Assembly (NCBI GenBank): GCA_037201625.1
Contig: JBBCGR010000002.1
Span: forward strand, 186,001 to 250,000
Reading direction: 5' to 3'
Source of the DNA: JAMXLO01 sp037201625
GTDB lineage: Bacteria > Pseudomonadota > Alphaproteobacteria > Acetobacterales > Acetobacteraceae
Length of the DNA: 64,000 bases
Positions 41,787-52,085 of the stretch are shown piece by piece. Made by a program: the position numbers and the translations under genes. The notes below the pieces were generated by a model. That model had not been told where the DNA came from and searched no databases. It saw only the letters and a program-made list of their open reading frames with translations. Every line of letters begins with the position of its first letter. Positions within the stretch are counted from its first letter, which is position 1.

Positions 41787-42064
41787 GGGCTTCTCCAAAC
41801 CTGATCCTGACGAGGGCGGTCCTGTCTCGACACCGGGTCGATCCGGCCGCGAATTCGATAGCACGGAATTTACCCATGCCCGACAGCACAATCGTGTTAC
41901 GCCTCGGTTTAATCCGGGTAGGCCCTCGACGGCACGAAACTGGCTGGTCAAACCGCGCACTGAGCCGGCGGCCGAGCCGGCACGTCCGTTAGGCTAACGT
42001 CAATTCTTCGTCACCGCGATTATCACGCTGGCGAGGAGATCTGGAGACCCGGAGGGAAGCGACC

Positions 42065-45000
42065 ATGAACGAAGGCAGCGGGACGTCGGGCGCCGGCATG
42101 GCAGGCACTGGCAGGTATCGGGGAATTCGACGGTAGCCCGACCGGGCCCGCCGCCAGCGTGCCCGTCGACGCTGCCGCCGAGATCGTCTTCATCGATGGC
42201 TCGATCGATGACGCACAGGCACTCGCCATGGGCGTGCGCGCCGGCGTGGTCGCGGTCGTCCTCGATCCCGGCCAGGACGGCGTGCGCCAGATCGCTGAGT
42301 ATCTGTCGAGCCACGCCATCCAAGGCGCCGCTGCCGTCGCGATCGTCGCCCATGCGCCGATGGCGTCATCCAGGTCGGCAGCACCCTGCTCAGCGCAGCG
42401 ACCATCGTCCAGCACCTGCCGGACCTGGCGCAGATCGGGCGACGCGCTGCGCCCGGGCGGCGACATCCTCCTGTACGGCTGTGACATCGCCCAGGACGTC
42501 GCCGGCGAGGCGTTCCTGCAACAGCTTGCGCGGGCGACCGGCGGGGCGAACATCGCCGCCTCCTCCCATGTGATCGGTACCGCTTCGGCCGGCGGCGACT
42601 GGAACCTCGATGTCGACACCGGCACGATCGACGTCGACACGCCATTCACACCACAGGCGCTCACCGCCTTCGCTGACGCACTGCCGGTCGCCACCAACCA
42701 ATTGTTCGCCAGCTTCAACCACAGCAAGGGCAACGGCCTCACCCGGGTCGAGCAACTCGGGGTCAGCGGAACGTCGCTGGTGGGTGCGCCTGTCGATATC
42801 CGCGACGGCACCCAGACCTCGAACTTCGCCTTCCTGCAGGGCATCGTCGTCGATGCGCCGCGCGGCAAATACTTCCTGGTCAACAGCGACAACAGCACGG
42901 TCAACCAGATCGTGGTCGGCAGCATCACGGGCGGCGCACCGACCGTGCTGTACACCGCTCCCGACATTCCGAACTACCAGTTCGCCGGACTGGCACTCGA
43001 CCAGCCGAACCACACTATCTACTTCGCGCAGGCCAGCACCAACCCCGCACAGGACGGCATCTTCAAGATCGACGAAGGGGGCGGCACGGCAACGCCGGTC
43101 GTGGTCAACCAGGGCATCATCAGCCCGCTCAGCCTGTCGCTCGACCTCGATGACGGCTTGGTGTTCTTCGTCGACAACCAGGGCATCGGCAGCAACGTCA
43201 ACCGACTGGACGTCGGCAACCTGTCGACCGGTAAGCTCACCGTCCTCAACGGCCAGCTCGATGGGACGGTCCAAACCCAGATCGCCACCAAGGCCGGCCA
43301 ACTTGCCGGCGTCGCGGTCGATGCTCCCAACAACGTGCTGTACTTCACGGCGAACAACGGCACCGGTCCCACGAACAATTTCATCTACCGCGTGGCGTAC
43401 ACGGTGACCGCCGGGAACGTCACGCTCGGCAGCGTGCAGACGCTGTATTCCGGCCTCGGCGGCCGGCCATCCCGGCGCCATCGTCCTCGATACCATCGGC
43501 GGCAGGTTTCTACATCGGCAATCAGACACGCAGGCGATCGACACCGGCAGCCTGAGCGGCGGCGGATCGGTCTCGCAGGTGTTCCAGCTCACCGGCACCG
43601 TCGGCGTGCAACCCAACGGCCTGTATTTCCTGTCGACCCCGACCGTCGCCGCCAGCGGCAGCGTCGCGTTCGCGCAGGGCGGACCGGCGGTCATACTGAA
43701 TGCCAGCCCTCACCGTCGCGAACCCCGATGGCCAGGGCCTCGCCAGTGCCACGATACAGGTCGGCGGCGGCAGCTTCGCGGTAAACGGTGAGACGCTGGC
43801 TGCGAACACCGCAGGGACCTCGATCACCGCGAACTATAACACGAGCAACGAGACACTGACGCTGAGCGGCGCCGATACGCTCGCCCACTACCAGACCGTG
43901 CTGCGTTCGGTGACGTTCAGTTCCACGGGTGCGACCGCCGGAAGCCGCACGATCAACTGGACGGTCAGCGACGGCATCATCTCCAGCACCACGCCGACCA
44001 GCACCGTGACAGTGCACGATCAGCCGGTCGTCACAGCCGGTGCGAACACTACCTTCATCGTCAATCGCTCGCCCGTGGCCCTCGACGCCACGCTGAAGGT
44101 CAGCGATCCCGACAGCGCCATCCTGAACAGCGCAACGGTATCGATCGGCGCCGGCTTCCTTGCGGGCGACACGCTGGGATTCAGCAACCAGGGCGGCATC
44201 GGCGGCAACTACGCGGCCGGATCCGGCGTGCTGACACTGACCGGTGCGGCGAGCATCGCGACCTACCAGACCGCGCTCCAGTCGATCACCTACGGCTTCA
44301 CCGGTGACCCGACCGGTGGCAAAGGCGATATCAGCCGGACGATCTCGTGGTCGGCCAGCGACGGCGTCGCCACCAGCAACCCCGTGAACAGCACACTGAA
44401 CTTCGACAACGCACCCACCATCGTCGCCGGCGCGTCGGTGATCTATCCGCAGAACGGCATCCCCGTCGCGCTCGATCCCGACCTGACGATCGCCGATCCC
44501 GACAACGCCACGCTGAGCGGCGCCACCGTCGCCATCACCAGCGGTTTCCTTGCCGGCGACACGCTGAACTTCAGCGGCCAGAACGGCATCACCGGGGACT
44601 ACCAGGCGGGAACCGGCGTGCTGACCCTGTCCGGCGTCGCCACCGTCGCGAACTACCAGACGGCCCTGCGATCGATCGCCTACAGCTTCGACGGCGATCC
44701 GACCAATGGCGGGACCAACCCCGATCGCACGATCGGCTGGACCGTGAGCGACGGCATTGCCAGCAGCGACACAACATCGAGTTCCGTTGCCACGCTGTGC
44801 TTCTGCGCCGGCACGCGCATCGCGACGCCTGCCGGCGAAGTGCCGGTGGAGGCACTCGCTGTCGGCGACCTTGTGCTGACGCTGCGGGGGATCTCTCGCC
44901 CGATCCGCTGGATCGGCACAGGTCAAAGCCTGCTCCCCCATGGACGGCGCAGCGCGGCAACCCCCGTCATCGTCCGTGCCCATGCCCTCGGCGACGGTGT

Positions 45001-45775
45001 GCCACTGCGCGATCTGCGGATCACCAAGGGCCATTCGCTGTTCCTGGAAGGCGTGCTGGTCCCCGTGGAGTGCCTTATCAACCATCGGACGATCCTGTGG
45101 GACGACGAAGCGGGAAGCGTCGTCGTGTACCATATCGAACTCGATACCCATGAGGTGCTGCTGGCCAACGGCACGCCGGCGGAGAGCTATCGTGACGACG
45201 GCAACCGGACGCAGTTCCAGAACGCCAATCCCACCTGGGATGAACGACCGCCGCTCGAGCCCTGTGCGCCTATCGTGACCACCGGACCCGTGATCGCGGC
45301 GCTGTGGCAGCATTTGCTGCAGCGCGCGCCGCCGCCGGCACCAGACGCTCTGACGCGCGAGCCCGATCTGCATCTGCGGATCGATGGAACACGGGTCGAC
45401 GCATCTGGTGTGGCAGGCGACGTTCACAGCTTTGTCCTGGACCTTGCAGGCGGGGACATCAGGCTTGCCTCCCGCAGTGGCATTCCGGCGGAGCAGGGCT
45501 TCAACAACGACCAGCGTCGCCTGGGTGTTGCCGTGCAACGCATCGTCCTCCGCCAGCCGGGCGTGATGCTGGAGGTCGCGGCCGCATCGCCTCTGCTGGA
45601 AGATGGCTTCCATGGCCATGAACCCGAAGGCGACTTCCGCTGGACCGACGGCGCAGGACTGCTGCCGCCACGCGTGCTGGCCGCCTTCACCAGCGGAAGG
45701 CTGGACATCGAGGTCCATGTCGGCTGCATTGCGCATTATTCCGCCGCCCAAGCCGCGCTGCCTCTGGCCGCCTGA
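42065..45775 (+). pseudogene. Large DUF4347 / beta-propeller / Ig-like / Hint_2 surface protein, several frameshifts
   Basis: Pieces in different frames join into one protein of about 1,230 residues. Order: DUF4347 domain (AEIVFIDGSIDDAQALAMGV, GDILLYGCDIAQD, DVDTGTIDVDTPF); a propeller-like region with repeated LDQPNHTIYFAQ and VDAPNNVLYFTANN units; two or three Ig/cadherin-like repeats of about 120 residues (DPDSAILNSATVSI, DPDNATLSGATVAI); a Hint_2 domain (CFCAGTRIATPAGEVPVEAL to HEVLLANGTPAESY); and a C-terminal domain. Frame changes occur near 42066, 42359, 42438, 43468, 43510, 43528 and 43708; 43700-45775 is a clean 691-codon frame. Likely secreted or cell-surface; the Hint part suggests self-processing. 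Confidence 0.75.
44032..44772 (+). repeat. Two tandem Ig-like repeats within the Hint protein gene
   Basis: Two units of about 370 bases encode parallel blocks: SPVALDATLKVSDPDSAILN / IPVALDPDLTIADPDNATLS, then GFLAGDTLGFSNQGGIGGNY / GFLAGDTLNFSGQNGITGDY, then TYQTALQSITYGFTGDPTGG / NYQTALRSIAYSFDGDPTNG. A third, more diverged unit precedes them (43700-44030). Confidence 0.8.
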
Positions 45776-45855
45776 CCGACTACTGGAAGCCGCGTCCCTG
45801 ACCGCCGCTCAGCACACCGGCACGAACCCCGCCGCTGTGGCGCACACATGGTCCT

Positions 45856-46807
45856 TCAGCGCGAGAGATCGGTCGAGCGTGGCAGTTCCGGGCGCTGATG
45901 GTACCAGCCCATCTGCACCATGCCGCGAATTAGCAGGAACATCGGCACCAGCGCGAGGGCTTCGTCCTCGATCGCACGCACCGACCGATAGCCGGCGATG
46001 CAGGCGTCGCGGAAGACCCCGAATCCGGGATGCTCCTGATGCGTAACCAGCGCGACCGCCAGATCGTACTGGTGCCAGCCGTAGCCTGCATCATCGAAGT
46101 CGATCACCGCCGCATGCGTGCCGTCGATCAGCACGTTGTGCGGGTGTAGATCGGCGTGGATCAGACTGTAGGTGCGCGCTGGCTTGCCGAGGCGCGTCAG
46201 CGCTGCGTGCAGCGTGTCGCGCGTGGCCAGCATGAGGCGGCGTTCGGCCGGCGACAGGATCGGATGGTCCCAGAACGGTCCCCAGAAGGGCGCCGGTCCC
46301 AGCAGTCCATCCGCATCCAAAGCATGCCGCCGGAACCCCGCGGGCGGCGTCCATGTCGTTGCCTGATCGTGCATGGCGGCCATGATCGCGCCCAGCCGGG
46401 CGAAGCGGAGCGCATTCGCAGCCGTGTCGCTCTCCCCGCGCCACGACGTCCGCCAGCAACTCGCCCTCCACCCAGCGGGCGAGGCCTGCCCAGCGCTGCT
46501 CGCCGGTGGCGGGGATCTCGACCCGCGCGAAAGCCTCACCGTTCAGCGTCAGCCGCGGTTCGGGCGCCGCGATCCCCGCCCGGACCAGAGCCCTGGTCCA
46601 CAGATGCTCCGAGCGGAGTTCCGCGATGTCGTGGTACCACGGACGGTGCAGTCGCAGCACCAGCAGGGAACCATCGCGCGCATCGGTCACCCGGAACGTG
46701 ACGTTCTCGCTCAGGCGCACGAAGCGAAGCTCGGCCGGCGTGACACCGAACGCCGCCAGCGCCTGGTGCGCGGCCGGCGTGTAGGCCTGCTCCGCCGGTG
46801 CCGTCAT
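45856..46807 (-). pseudogene. APH-type phosphotransferase (hydroxylysine/ethanolamine-kinase-like), one frameshift
   Basis: N-terminal lobe from MTAPAEQAYTPAAHQALAAF to ELLADVVARGE in one frame; a missing base near 46437 shifts to SDTAANALRFARLGAIMAAM and the catalytic lobe. The catalytic loop SLIHADLHPHNVLIDG and the metal-binding IDFDDAGYGW are intact. About 316 residues when repaired. The family includes choline, homoserine and hydroxylysine kinases. It overlaps the aminotransferase-fold gene (ATGA), a pairing seen in kinase/phospho-lyase systems for amino alcohols such as 5-hydroxylysine; the substrate is inferred. Confidence 0.75.
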
Positions 46808-48088
46808 GCCGCCAGTTCGGCGATCGTCTCGTCCCACGCCGTCAGGAAGTCGGCCGCGTTCGTCTGCGAGAACACGAGCGGCGGGCGGATCTTCACGACG
46901 TTGGCGAAGGCGCCGGCATTGCTGGTCAGGAAGCCCTTGTCCTTCAGCCGGTTGATCACCCGCTTGGCAAGGTCCGTATCAGGCGCGCCGTCCGCCGGCT
47001 TCACCATCTCCACACCGATGAACAGGCCGTGGCCGCGCACGTCGCCGATCGCGTCGCTGGCGCCCTTGCGCTGGGTCAGCGACGCCTTCAGCGCGGCACC
47101 GACCGAGGCGACATTGGCGCGCAGGTCACGGCCCTCGATCTCGTCCAGCACCGCCATTCCGACCGCGGGCCTGCAGCGGCGAGGAGGCGAAGGTGTTGAA
47201 GTAACGAGTCCTGGCGCGGAAGGTCTCGACCAGTGCACGGCTCGCCGCGGTGGCCGCGAGCGGCAATCCGGCGCCCATCGGCTTGCCGGTAACGACGATG
47301 TCGGGGGTGAAGCCGGTCACCTCGTAGCCCCACCAGTTGCCGGTCCGCGCGTAACCGGCCTGAACCTCATCAGCGATCACCAGGCCGCCCGCCTCGCGCA
47401 CCATCGCGGCGGCGCGCGGCATGAAGCCTGCCGGCACATCCGGCAGACCCTCATTGGCAAAGATCGAGCAGACGATCAGCGCGGCGATCCCCTCCCCTGT
47501 CGTTTGAAGCTGCGCGATGGCGTCGCCGAGATGCGTGAGATAGGCATCGCACAGTGCGGCCTCGCTGAGATTGGCGGCGAGCGGGCGGTATTTCTCCGGG
47601 AACGGAATCGCGCGCACCGCCTGGTTCGCGGGCGGCTGGCTGCCGAGCCGGGTCAGCGATCCGACCAGCTCGCTGTTGCCGTGGTAGGTGGCGTTGGTGC
47701 AGACGATGCCCCGTCGGCCGGTGGCGAAACGAGCCATGCGCAGCGCGATCTCGTTGGCCTCAGTGCCGCTGCAGCTCAGGATGACGCTTTCGATCTGCTC
47801 GCCGTGCAGCGCCGCAAGGCGTTCGGCGAAAGCAACGACTCCTTCATGCAGATAGCGGCTGTGGACATTCAGCGTCGCCTGCTGGCGGGCCATCGCCTCG
47901 ACCACACGGGGATTGGCATGACCGACGCAGGGCACGTTATTGTACATATCGACGTAGCGGCGGCCGTCGGCATCGAACAGGTAGACGCCGTCGCCGCGGA
48001 CGATGTGCAGCGGCACTTCGTAGAACAGTGGTGTGCCAGCCCCCAGTGCGGCGTCGCGACGGGCCAGCAGATCGGTCGTGTCGTCCAT
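46804..48088 (-). pseudogene. Class III aminotransferase-fold PLP enzyme (phospho-lyase-like), one frameshift
   Basis: Begins MDDTTDLLARRDAALGAG and runs to NTFASSPLQ, then one indel near 47172 moves to AVGMAVLDEIEGRDLRANVA and the C-terminus (RPPLVFSQTNAADFLTAWDE). About 427 residues repaired. Fold type I features: SCSGTEANEIALRMAR, ADEVQAGYARTGNWWG, PLP lysine in VVTGKPMGAGLPLAA. The GHANPRVVEAM and NVHSRYLHEGVVAFAERL regions resemble AGXT2-like phospho-lyases. With the overlapping kinase it may degrade an amino alcohol via its phosphate ester. Divergent from the GntR gene. Confidence 0.8.
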
Positions 48089-48303
48089 TCCCCCTCCTGT
48101 GCGTGCCGCCGATGGGCGAATAACGCAAGCTGTCCGCGGCGCGATGCGAAGCCCGAATGGGCGGGATTATGGACGCAAAACACGGTGCGTGCACACATCG
48201 CGCGCGCAGGTCCGCGGCCACGATGGCGGCCCCTCTCGGCCGGCCCCTCTGCCGGCCCCGTCGCGGCCAGACCTTGGCCGATCTCGCCAGACTTGATTAG
48301 ATA

Positions 48304-48320
48304 TGGTCATATGATGACCT
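48304..48320. promoter_or_regulatory. GntR-type operator candidate
   Basis: TGGTCAT-ATG-ATGACC forms inverted arms GGTCAT/ATGACC, the TGGTC-GACCA style bound by FadR/GntR proteins. It ends five bases before the GntR start codon and lies in the divergent promoter region of the kinase/lyase pair, so autoregulation plus control of both directions is likely. Confidence 0.55.
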
Positions 48321-48325
48321 GACCA

Positions 48326-49132
48326 ATGCGAGGGACGCTGTGGACCAGGTGTTGCGGGCCGTTGGCGCCGGTACGGTCGCTGACTGACGAAGTGGTCGCG
48401 CGGATCACCGAGGAGATCAGCAGCGGACGCTTGCGCCGCGGCGACCGGCCTGCCGACCGAACAGGAGTTGGTCACCGCCCGCCGGTGTCTCGCGCACCGT
48501 CATCCGCGAAGCGGTCGCCGCACTGAAGGCGCTGGGACTCGTGGAGACCCGCCAGGGTGTCGGCGCCTTCGTCGCCTGCGACATCCGACGCCGCCCCTTC
48601 CAGATCGATCCGGACCGGTTGCAACGAGTGCCCGCGGTCCTGCACGTGCTGGAACTGCGATCCGGCATCGAGATGGAAGGCCGCGGGTCTTGCGGCGGAG
48701 CGGCGCACGCCGACGCATCTGGCCCGGCTGGCAGATACGCTGCAGGCGATCGGCATCGCCATCGCGCGCGGCGAGGAAGCCGTGGAGGCCGATTTCGAGT
48801 TTCATTGCGCGATCGCCGATGCAACGGGCAATCCGCATTTCCGCCAGTTGCTCGAAGCGCTCGGCATCGAGGCGATCCCTCGCCTCGTCCTGCAGCACAG
48901 TCACCGCGGCGCACGCGACCGCACACGCTATCTGCTCGCCTCGCAGGCCGAGCACCAGGCGTTGCTGGACGCGATCGAGGCCAGGAATGCGACGCGCGCA
49001 CGCAGCATCATGCGGCGCCATCTGCATCGCGGCCTGGAACGTTACCGGCTTGCCGGCGCAGACCAGGCAAGTCCACCGGCCGCGCGCCATCAACCTCTAA
49101 CCACCGGGGATAACAACAAATGTGCTGGGTGA
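48326..49132 (+). pseudogene. GntR-family (FadR-type) regulator, several frameshifts
   Basis: The DNA-binding helix region (LTDEVVARITEEISSGRLRR, then LPTEQELVTAR, then VSRTVIREAVAALKALGLVE) is spread over three frames by single-base insertions near 48452 and 48482. A third near 48675 separates ELRSGIEME from LAAERRTPTHLARLADTLQA. The FCD effector domain (FEFHCAIADATGNPHFRQLL, SQAEHQALLDAIEARNATRA) is intact, with metal-binding His pattern. About 260 residues repaired. It controls the adjacent transport and catabolic genes. Confidence 0.75.
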
Positions 49133-49996
49133 CTGTTCGGACATCGGTGTCGGCTCTGAGAAGGACGCTGCGCGCGGCAATGCTGGCCGCGCCATGCGTC
49201 ATCGCCACGATGGACGGGCGCGGGTGCGGCGGATGTGCCGGCAAAAGGCCAGAGTCCCACCATCGACCGAATCAAGAGTTCCGGGACGTTACGCGCCGGG
49301 ATCAACGTCGCACTGCCGTGGCTGGGGCAGAACCCGGCGAACCGTGAATTCTTCGGTCCCAGCCTCGATATCGGCAAGACCATCGCCGACAAGCTCGGCG
49401 TGAAGCTGGAACTGACGACATCGGCCTCGGACGTCATCATCGCCGGCCTGCAGGCCAACCAGTTCGATCTGGCGATCGCGCCGCTGTTCGCCACCGAGAA
49501 GCGGCGGGCGGTGGTCGACTTCGTCAACTACACCGTCGCCGGACAGTGCTACGGCGTGCTGAAGGACAATGCCAAGATCAACACGCTCGCCGACCTCGAC
49601 AAGCCGAGCGTCACGCTGGGAACCTGGACAGGTTCGGGGTCCGAGCAGGCCATCAAGGCGAAATATACCCATGTGACCATCAACAGCGTGGTGATGGCAG
49701 TAGGCGGCGCCAATCGAATGGAGGAGGTGCTGGCGCGCCGGATCGACGCGGCGACACTGGACTCCGCGCGTGCCTATCTGGTGGAACACCAGTTCCCGCA
49801 GTTGAAGATCATTCCGGGCGGCGCGGCCGAGTGCATCCGCAATCCCGACGTGCCGACACCGATCGGCATGGCGTTCGCCAAGGGTGATCCAGCGTTGCAG
49901 CGCTTCCTGGAGGCGATGGTCGCGGAGATGCAACCGGCGATCAACGCCTCCATTGAGAAGTATAGCTCATTGGAATACATGCTGCCGAAGCAGTGA
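49120..49996 (+). CDS. Polar amino-acid ABC substrate-binding protein 1 (signal-peptide frameshift)
   Basis: The mature protein (about 250 residues, PF00497 fold) is continuous from DVPAKGQSPTIDRIKSSG to YSSLEYMLPKQ. Its signal peptide (LRRTLRAAMLAAPCVIATM) is in another frame, switching near 49212-49220. Ligand-site features: SSGTLRAGINVALPWLGQNP, LAIAPLFATEKRRAVVDFVN and DAATLDSARAYLVEHQFPQL. A longer open frame begins at 49235. It is closely similar to the second binding protein at 53.3 kb. First gene of the importer, after the GntR gene. Confidence 0.82.
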
Positions 49997-50013
49997 TCGC
50001 ACCGGCACCATGA

Positions 50014-50667
50014 GTGTCCACCTGGGACCTGGGCGTCGTCACCAACAACATCGGCTACCTGCTCGCCGGTCTGCGGATGACGATCGTGCTGTCGCTGGTC
50101 TCGCTGGCACTCGGGCTGGCGGTAGGCCTCGTCATCGCGCTGCTGCGGCTGTCGCGATGGCGGGCACTTCGCTGGAGTGCCGGACTGTATATCGACATCT
50201 GGCGCAGCACGCCATTCCTGGCCCAGATACTTTGGATCTTCTACGCACTGCCGATCCTGACCGGCCATGCACTCACCGCGTTCGCCGCTGGCGTCATCAC
50301 GTTGAGCTGTCATGCGAGCGCGTATCTCGCCGAAGTCTATCGGGCCGGCATCCTGGGGATCGCGCCGGGGCAACGGCAGGCGGCGCTGGCACTCGGCATG
50401 ACGAATGCCCAGGCGGCACGACGGATCGTCCTGCCGCAGGCGCTGAAGCAGATGCTGCCGGCCATCGGCTCAATCAACCTGTTCAAGGAATCGGCCCTGG
50501 TCTCGATCATCAATCTCCAGGAACTGATGTGGTACGCTGAGTCGCTCTCGGGCTTCACCATGCGTTCGGTCGAGATCCTGTCGGCGACGGCGCTCATCTA
50601 CGCGGCGCTGACCTATCCGCAGGCCCTTGCGGTGAATTACCTGCACCGCCGCCAGCGTGCCGCATGA
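50014..50667 (+). CDS. Polar amino-acid ABC transporter permease (HisM/HisQ type), first
   Basis: 217 residues, five membrane segments, PF00528 domain. Start given as the GTG at 50014; a nearby ATG at 50010 is out of frame, so the start region may hold another indel. STPFLAQILWIFYALPI is the typical segment, and the EAA loop is GQRQAALALGMTNAQAARRIVLPQ. It overlaps the second permease by four bases. Inner-membrane half of the importer. Confidence 0.9.
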   Translation: MSTWDLGVVTNNIGYLLAGLRMTIVLSLVSLALGLAVGLVIALLRLSRWRALRWSAGLYIDIWRSTPFLAQILWIFYALPILTGHALTAFAAGVITLSCHASAYLAEVYRAGILGIAPGQRQAALALGMTNAQAARRIVLPQALKQMLPAIGSINLFKESALVSIINLQELMWYAESLSGFTMRSVEILSATALIYAALTYPQALAVNYLHRRQRAA

Positions 50668-51333
50668 CGCGGTATACCTGGCATTTCGAGGCGGTATGGG
50701 AAAACCTGCCGCTGCTGCTGCAAGGGCTGTGGAACACCTGCCTGCTGGCACCGCTGGCGATGGCGGTCGGACTGATCGTCGGGCTAGGCATAGCCTTGCT
50801 GCGGCTGAGCGGCGTGTGGGGATTGTCCGCGCTCGCAGCAGCCTTCACCGAACTGTTCCGCACCACGCCGCTGCTGGTACAGGTGATCTGGGTCTACACC
50901 GTGCTGCCGCTGCTGACCGGCATCACCCTGAGCCCGTTCATCTCGGGACTGACTGCGCTCGGGCTCAATGTCGCAGCATTCATGGCGGAGATCTATCGCA
51001 CCGGCATCACGGCCATCGATCGCGGCCAGACGCAGAGTGCACTGGCGCTCGGGATGACGCGCGCGCAGGCGATGCGGCGGATCGTCCTGCCACAGGCGGT
51101 ACGACGAATGATCCCGCCGATGACGGCGATGTGGGTGGCGCTGTTCAAGGATACCTCGATCCTGGCAACCATTGGCGTCGTGGAACTGATGTACCAGGCG
51201 CGGGTGGTTGCATCGGATACGTTCCGGCCGCTGGAGGTCTTCACCGCCGTGGGCGTCCTCTACTTCCTGCTGACCTACCCGCAGGCGCTGCTGGGTGAAC
51301 CGGCTCTACGACCGGCTGAGAGTGCACTCATGA
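50664..51333 (+). CDS. Polar amino-acid ABC transporter permease (HisM/HisQ type), second
   Basis: About 222 residues. MTRYTWHFEAVWENLPLLLQ start, TTPLLVQVIWVYTVLPLLTG, EAA loop RGQTQSALALGMTRAQAMRR. One extra G near 51294 disturbs the last dozen residues; repaired, the end reads VNRLYDRLRVHS and stops at 51331-51333, overlapping the ATPase start as ATGA. Read literally, the frame runs into the ATPase, a false fusion. Confidence 0.87.
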
Positions 51334-52085
51334 GCGCGCCGGTGCTGCGGGTGACCGACCTGCACAAGAGGTTTGGCGGAACTGGAAGTGCTGCGCGGGG
51401 TCTCGCTGGAGGTGCAGCGCGGCGAGGTGATCGTGCTGGTGGGCGCCAGCGGGTCCGGCAAGAGCAGTTTCCTGCGCTGCCTGAACAGGCTCGAGGAGCC
51501 GTCGAGCGGGTACCATCCATCTCGACGACGTCGAGGGTCACGGCAGCATCGGCCAACCTGGCGCAGGTCCGCCGGCGCATGGGAATGGTATTCCAGCACC
51601 TCAACCTGTTTCCCCACATGACGGCGGTCCAGAACGTGATGGAGGGACCACGCACCGTCCTCGGTCTGCGCCGCGCAGCGGCCCATGCACTGGCGCTGCG
51701 GATGCTTGCGAAGGTCCACCTCACCGACAAAGCCGAAGCCCGCACCTGGGAACTTTCCGGCGGGCAGCAGCAGCGTGTGGCGATCGCCCGGGCACTCGCA
51801 ATGGAACCCGAGGTGATGCTGTTCGACGAAGTGACCTCGGCGCTCGATCCGGAACTGGTGGGCGAAGTGCTCACGGTGATGAAGCAGTTGGCCGATGATG
51901 GCATGACCATGATCGTAGTGACGCATGAGATGGCGTTCGCACGTCGTGTGGCGGATCGCGTGCTGATGCTGGACCAGGGCGTTGTGATCGAGGAAGGCCC
52001 GCCGGAGCAGATCTTCGGCGCGCCGGTGCATGAACGGACACGGCGCTTCCTGCGCCGCCTGGCATGGGAGGAACAAGCGACGTGA
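51330..52085 (+). pseudogene. Polar amino-acid ABC transporter ATP-binding protein, two frameshifts
   Basis: Start MSAPVLRVTDLHKRFG; an indel near 51378 moves to LEVLRGVSLEVQRGEVIVLV with Walker A GASGSGKSSFLRC; a second near 51512 returns to the first frame for MGMVFQHLNLFPHMTAVQNV, signature LSGGQQQRVAIARALAM, Walker B VMLFDEVTSALDP and H-loop VTHEM. GlnQ/HisP type, about 250 residues repaired. Its stop overlaps the next gene's GTG. Confidence 0.82.

Noticed and set aside
39055..45775. Prophage, suggested by three phage-tail-collar proteins
   Set aside because: No capsid, portal, terminase, integrase, sheath, baseplate or lysis genes are present; MdpB-like collar proteins are common in bacterial chromosomes outside phages.
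50664..52085. Single 473-residue permease-ATPase fusion protein
   Set aside because: The frame stays open only because two or three indels compensate. Between them the true ATPase sequence, including Walker A, lies in another frame, and the permease stop/ATPase start ATGA is visible at 51330-51333.
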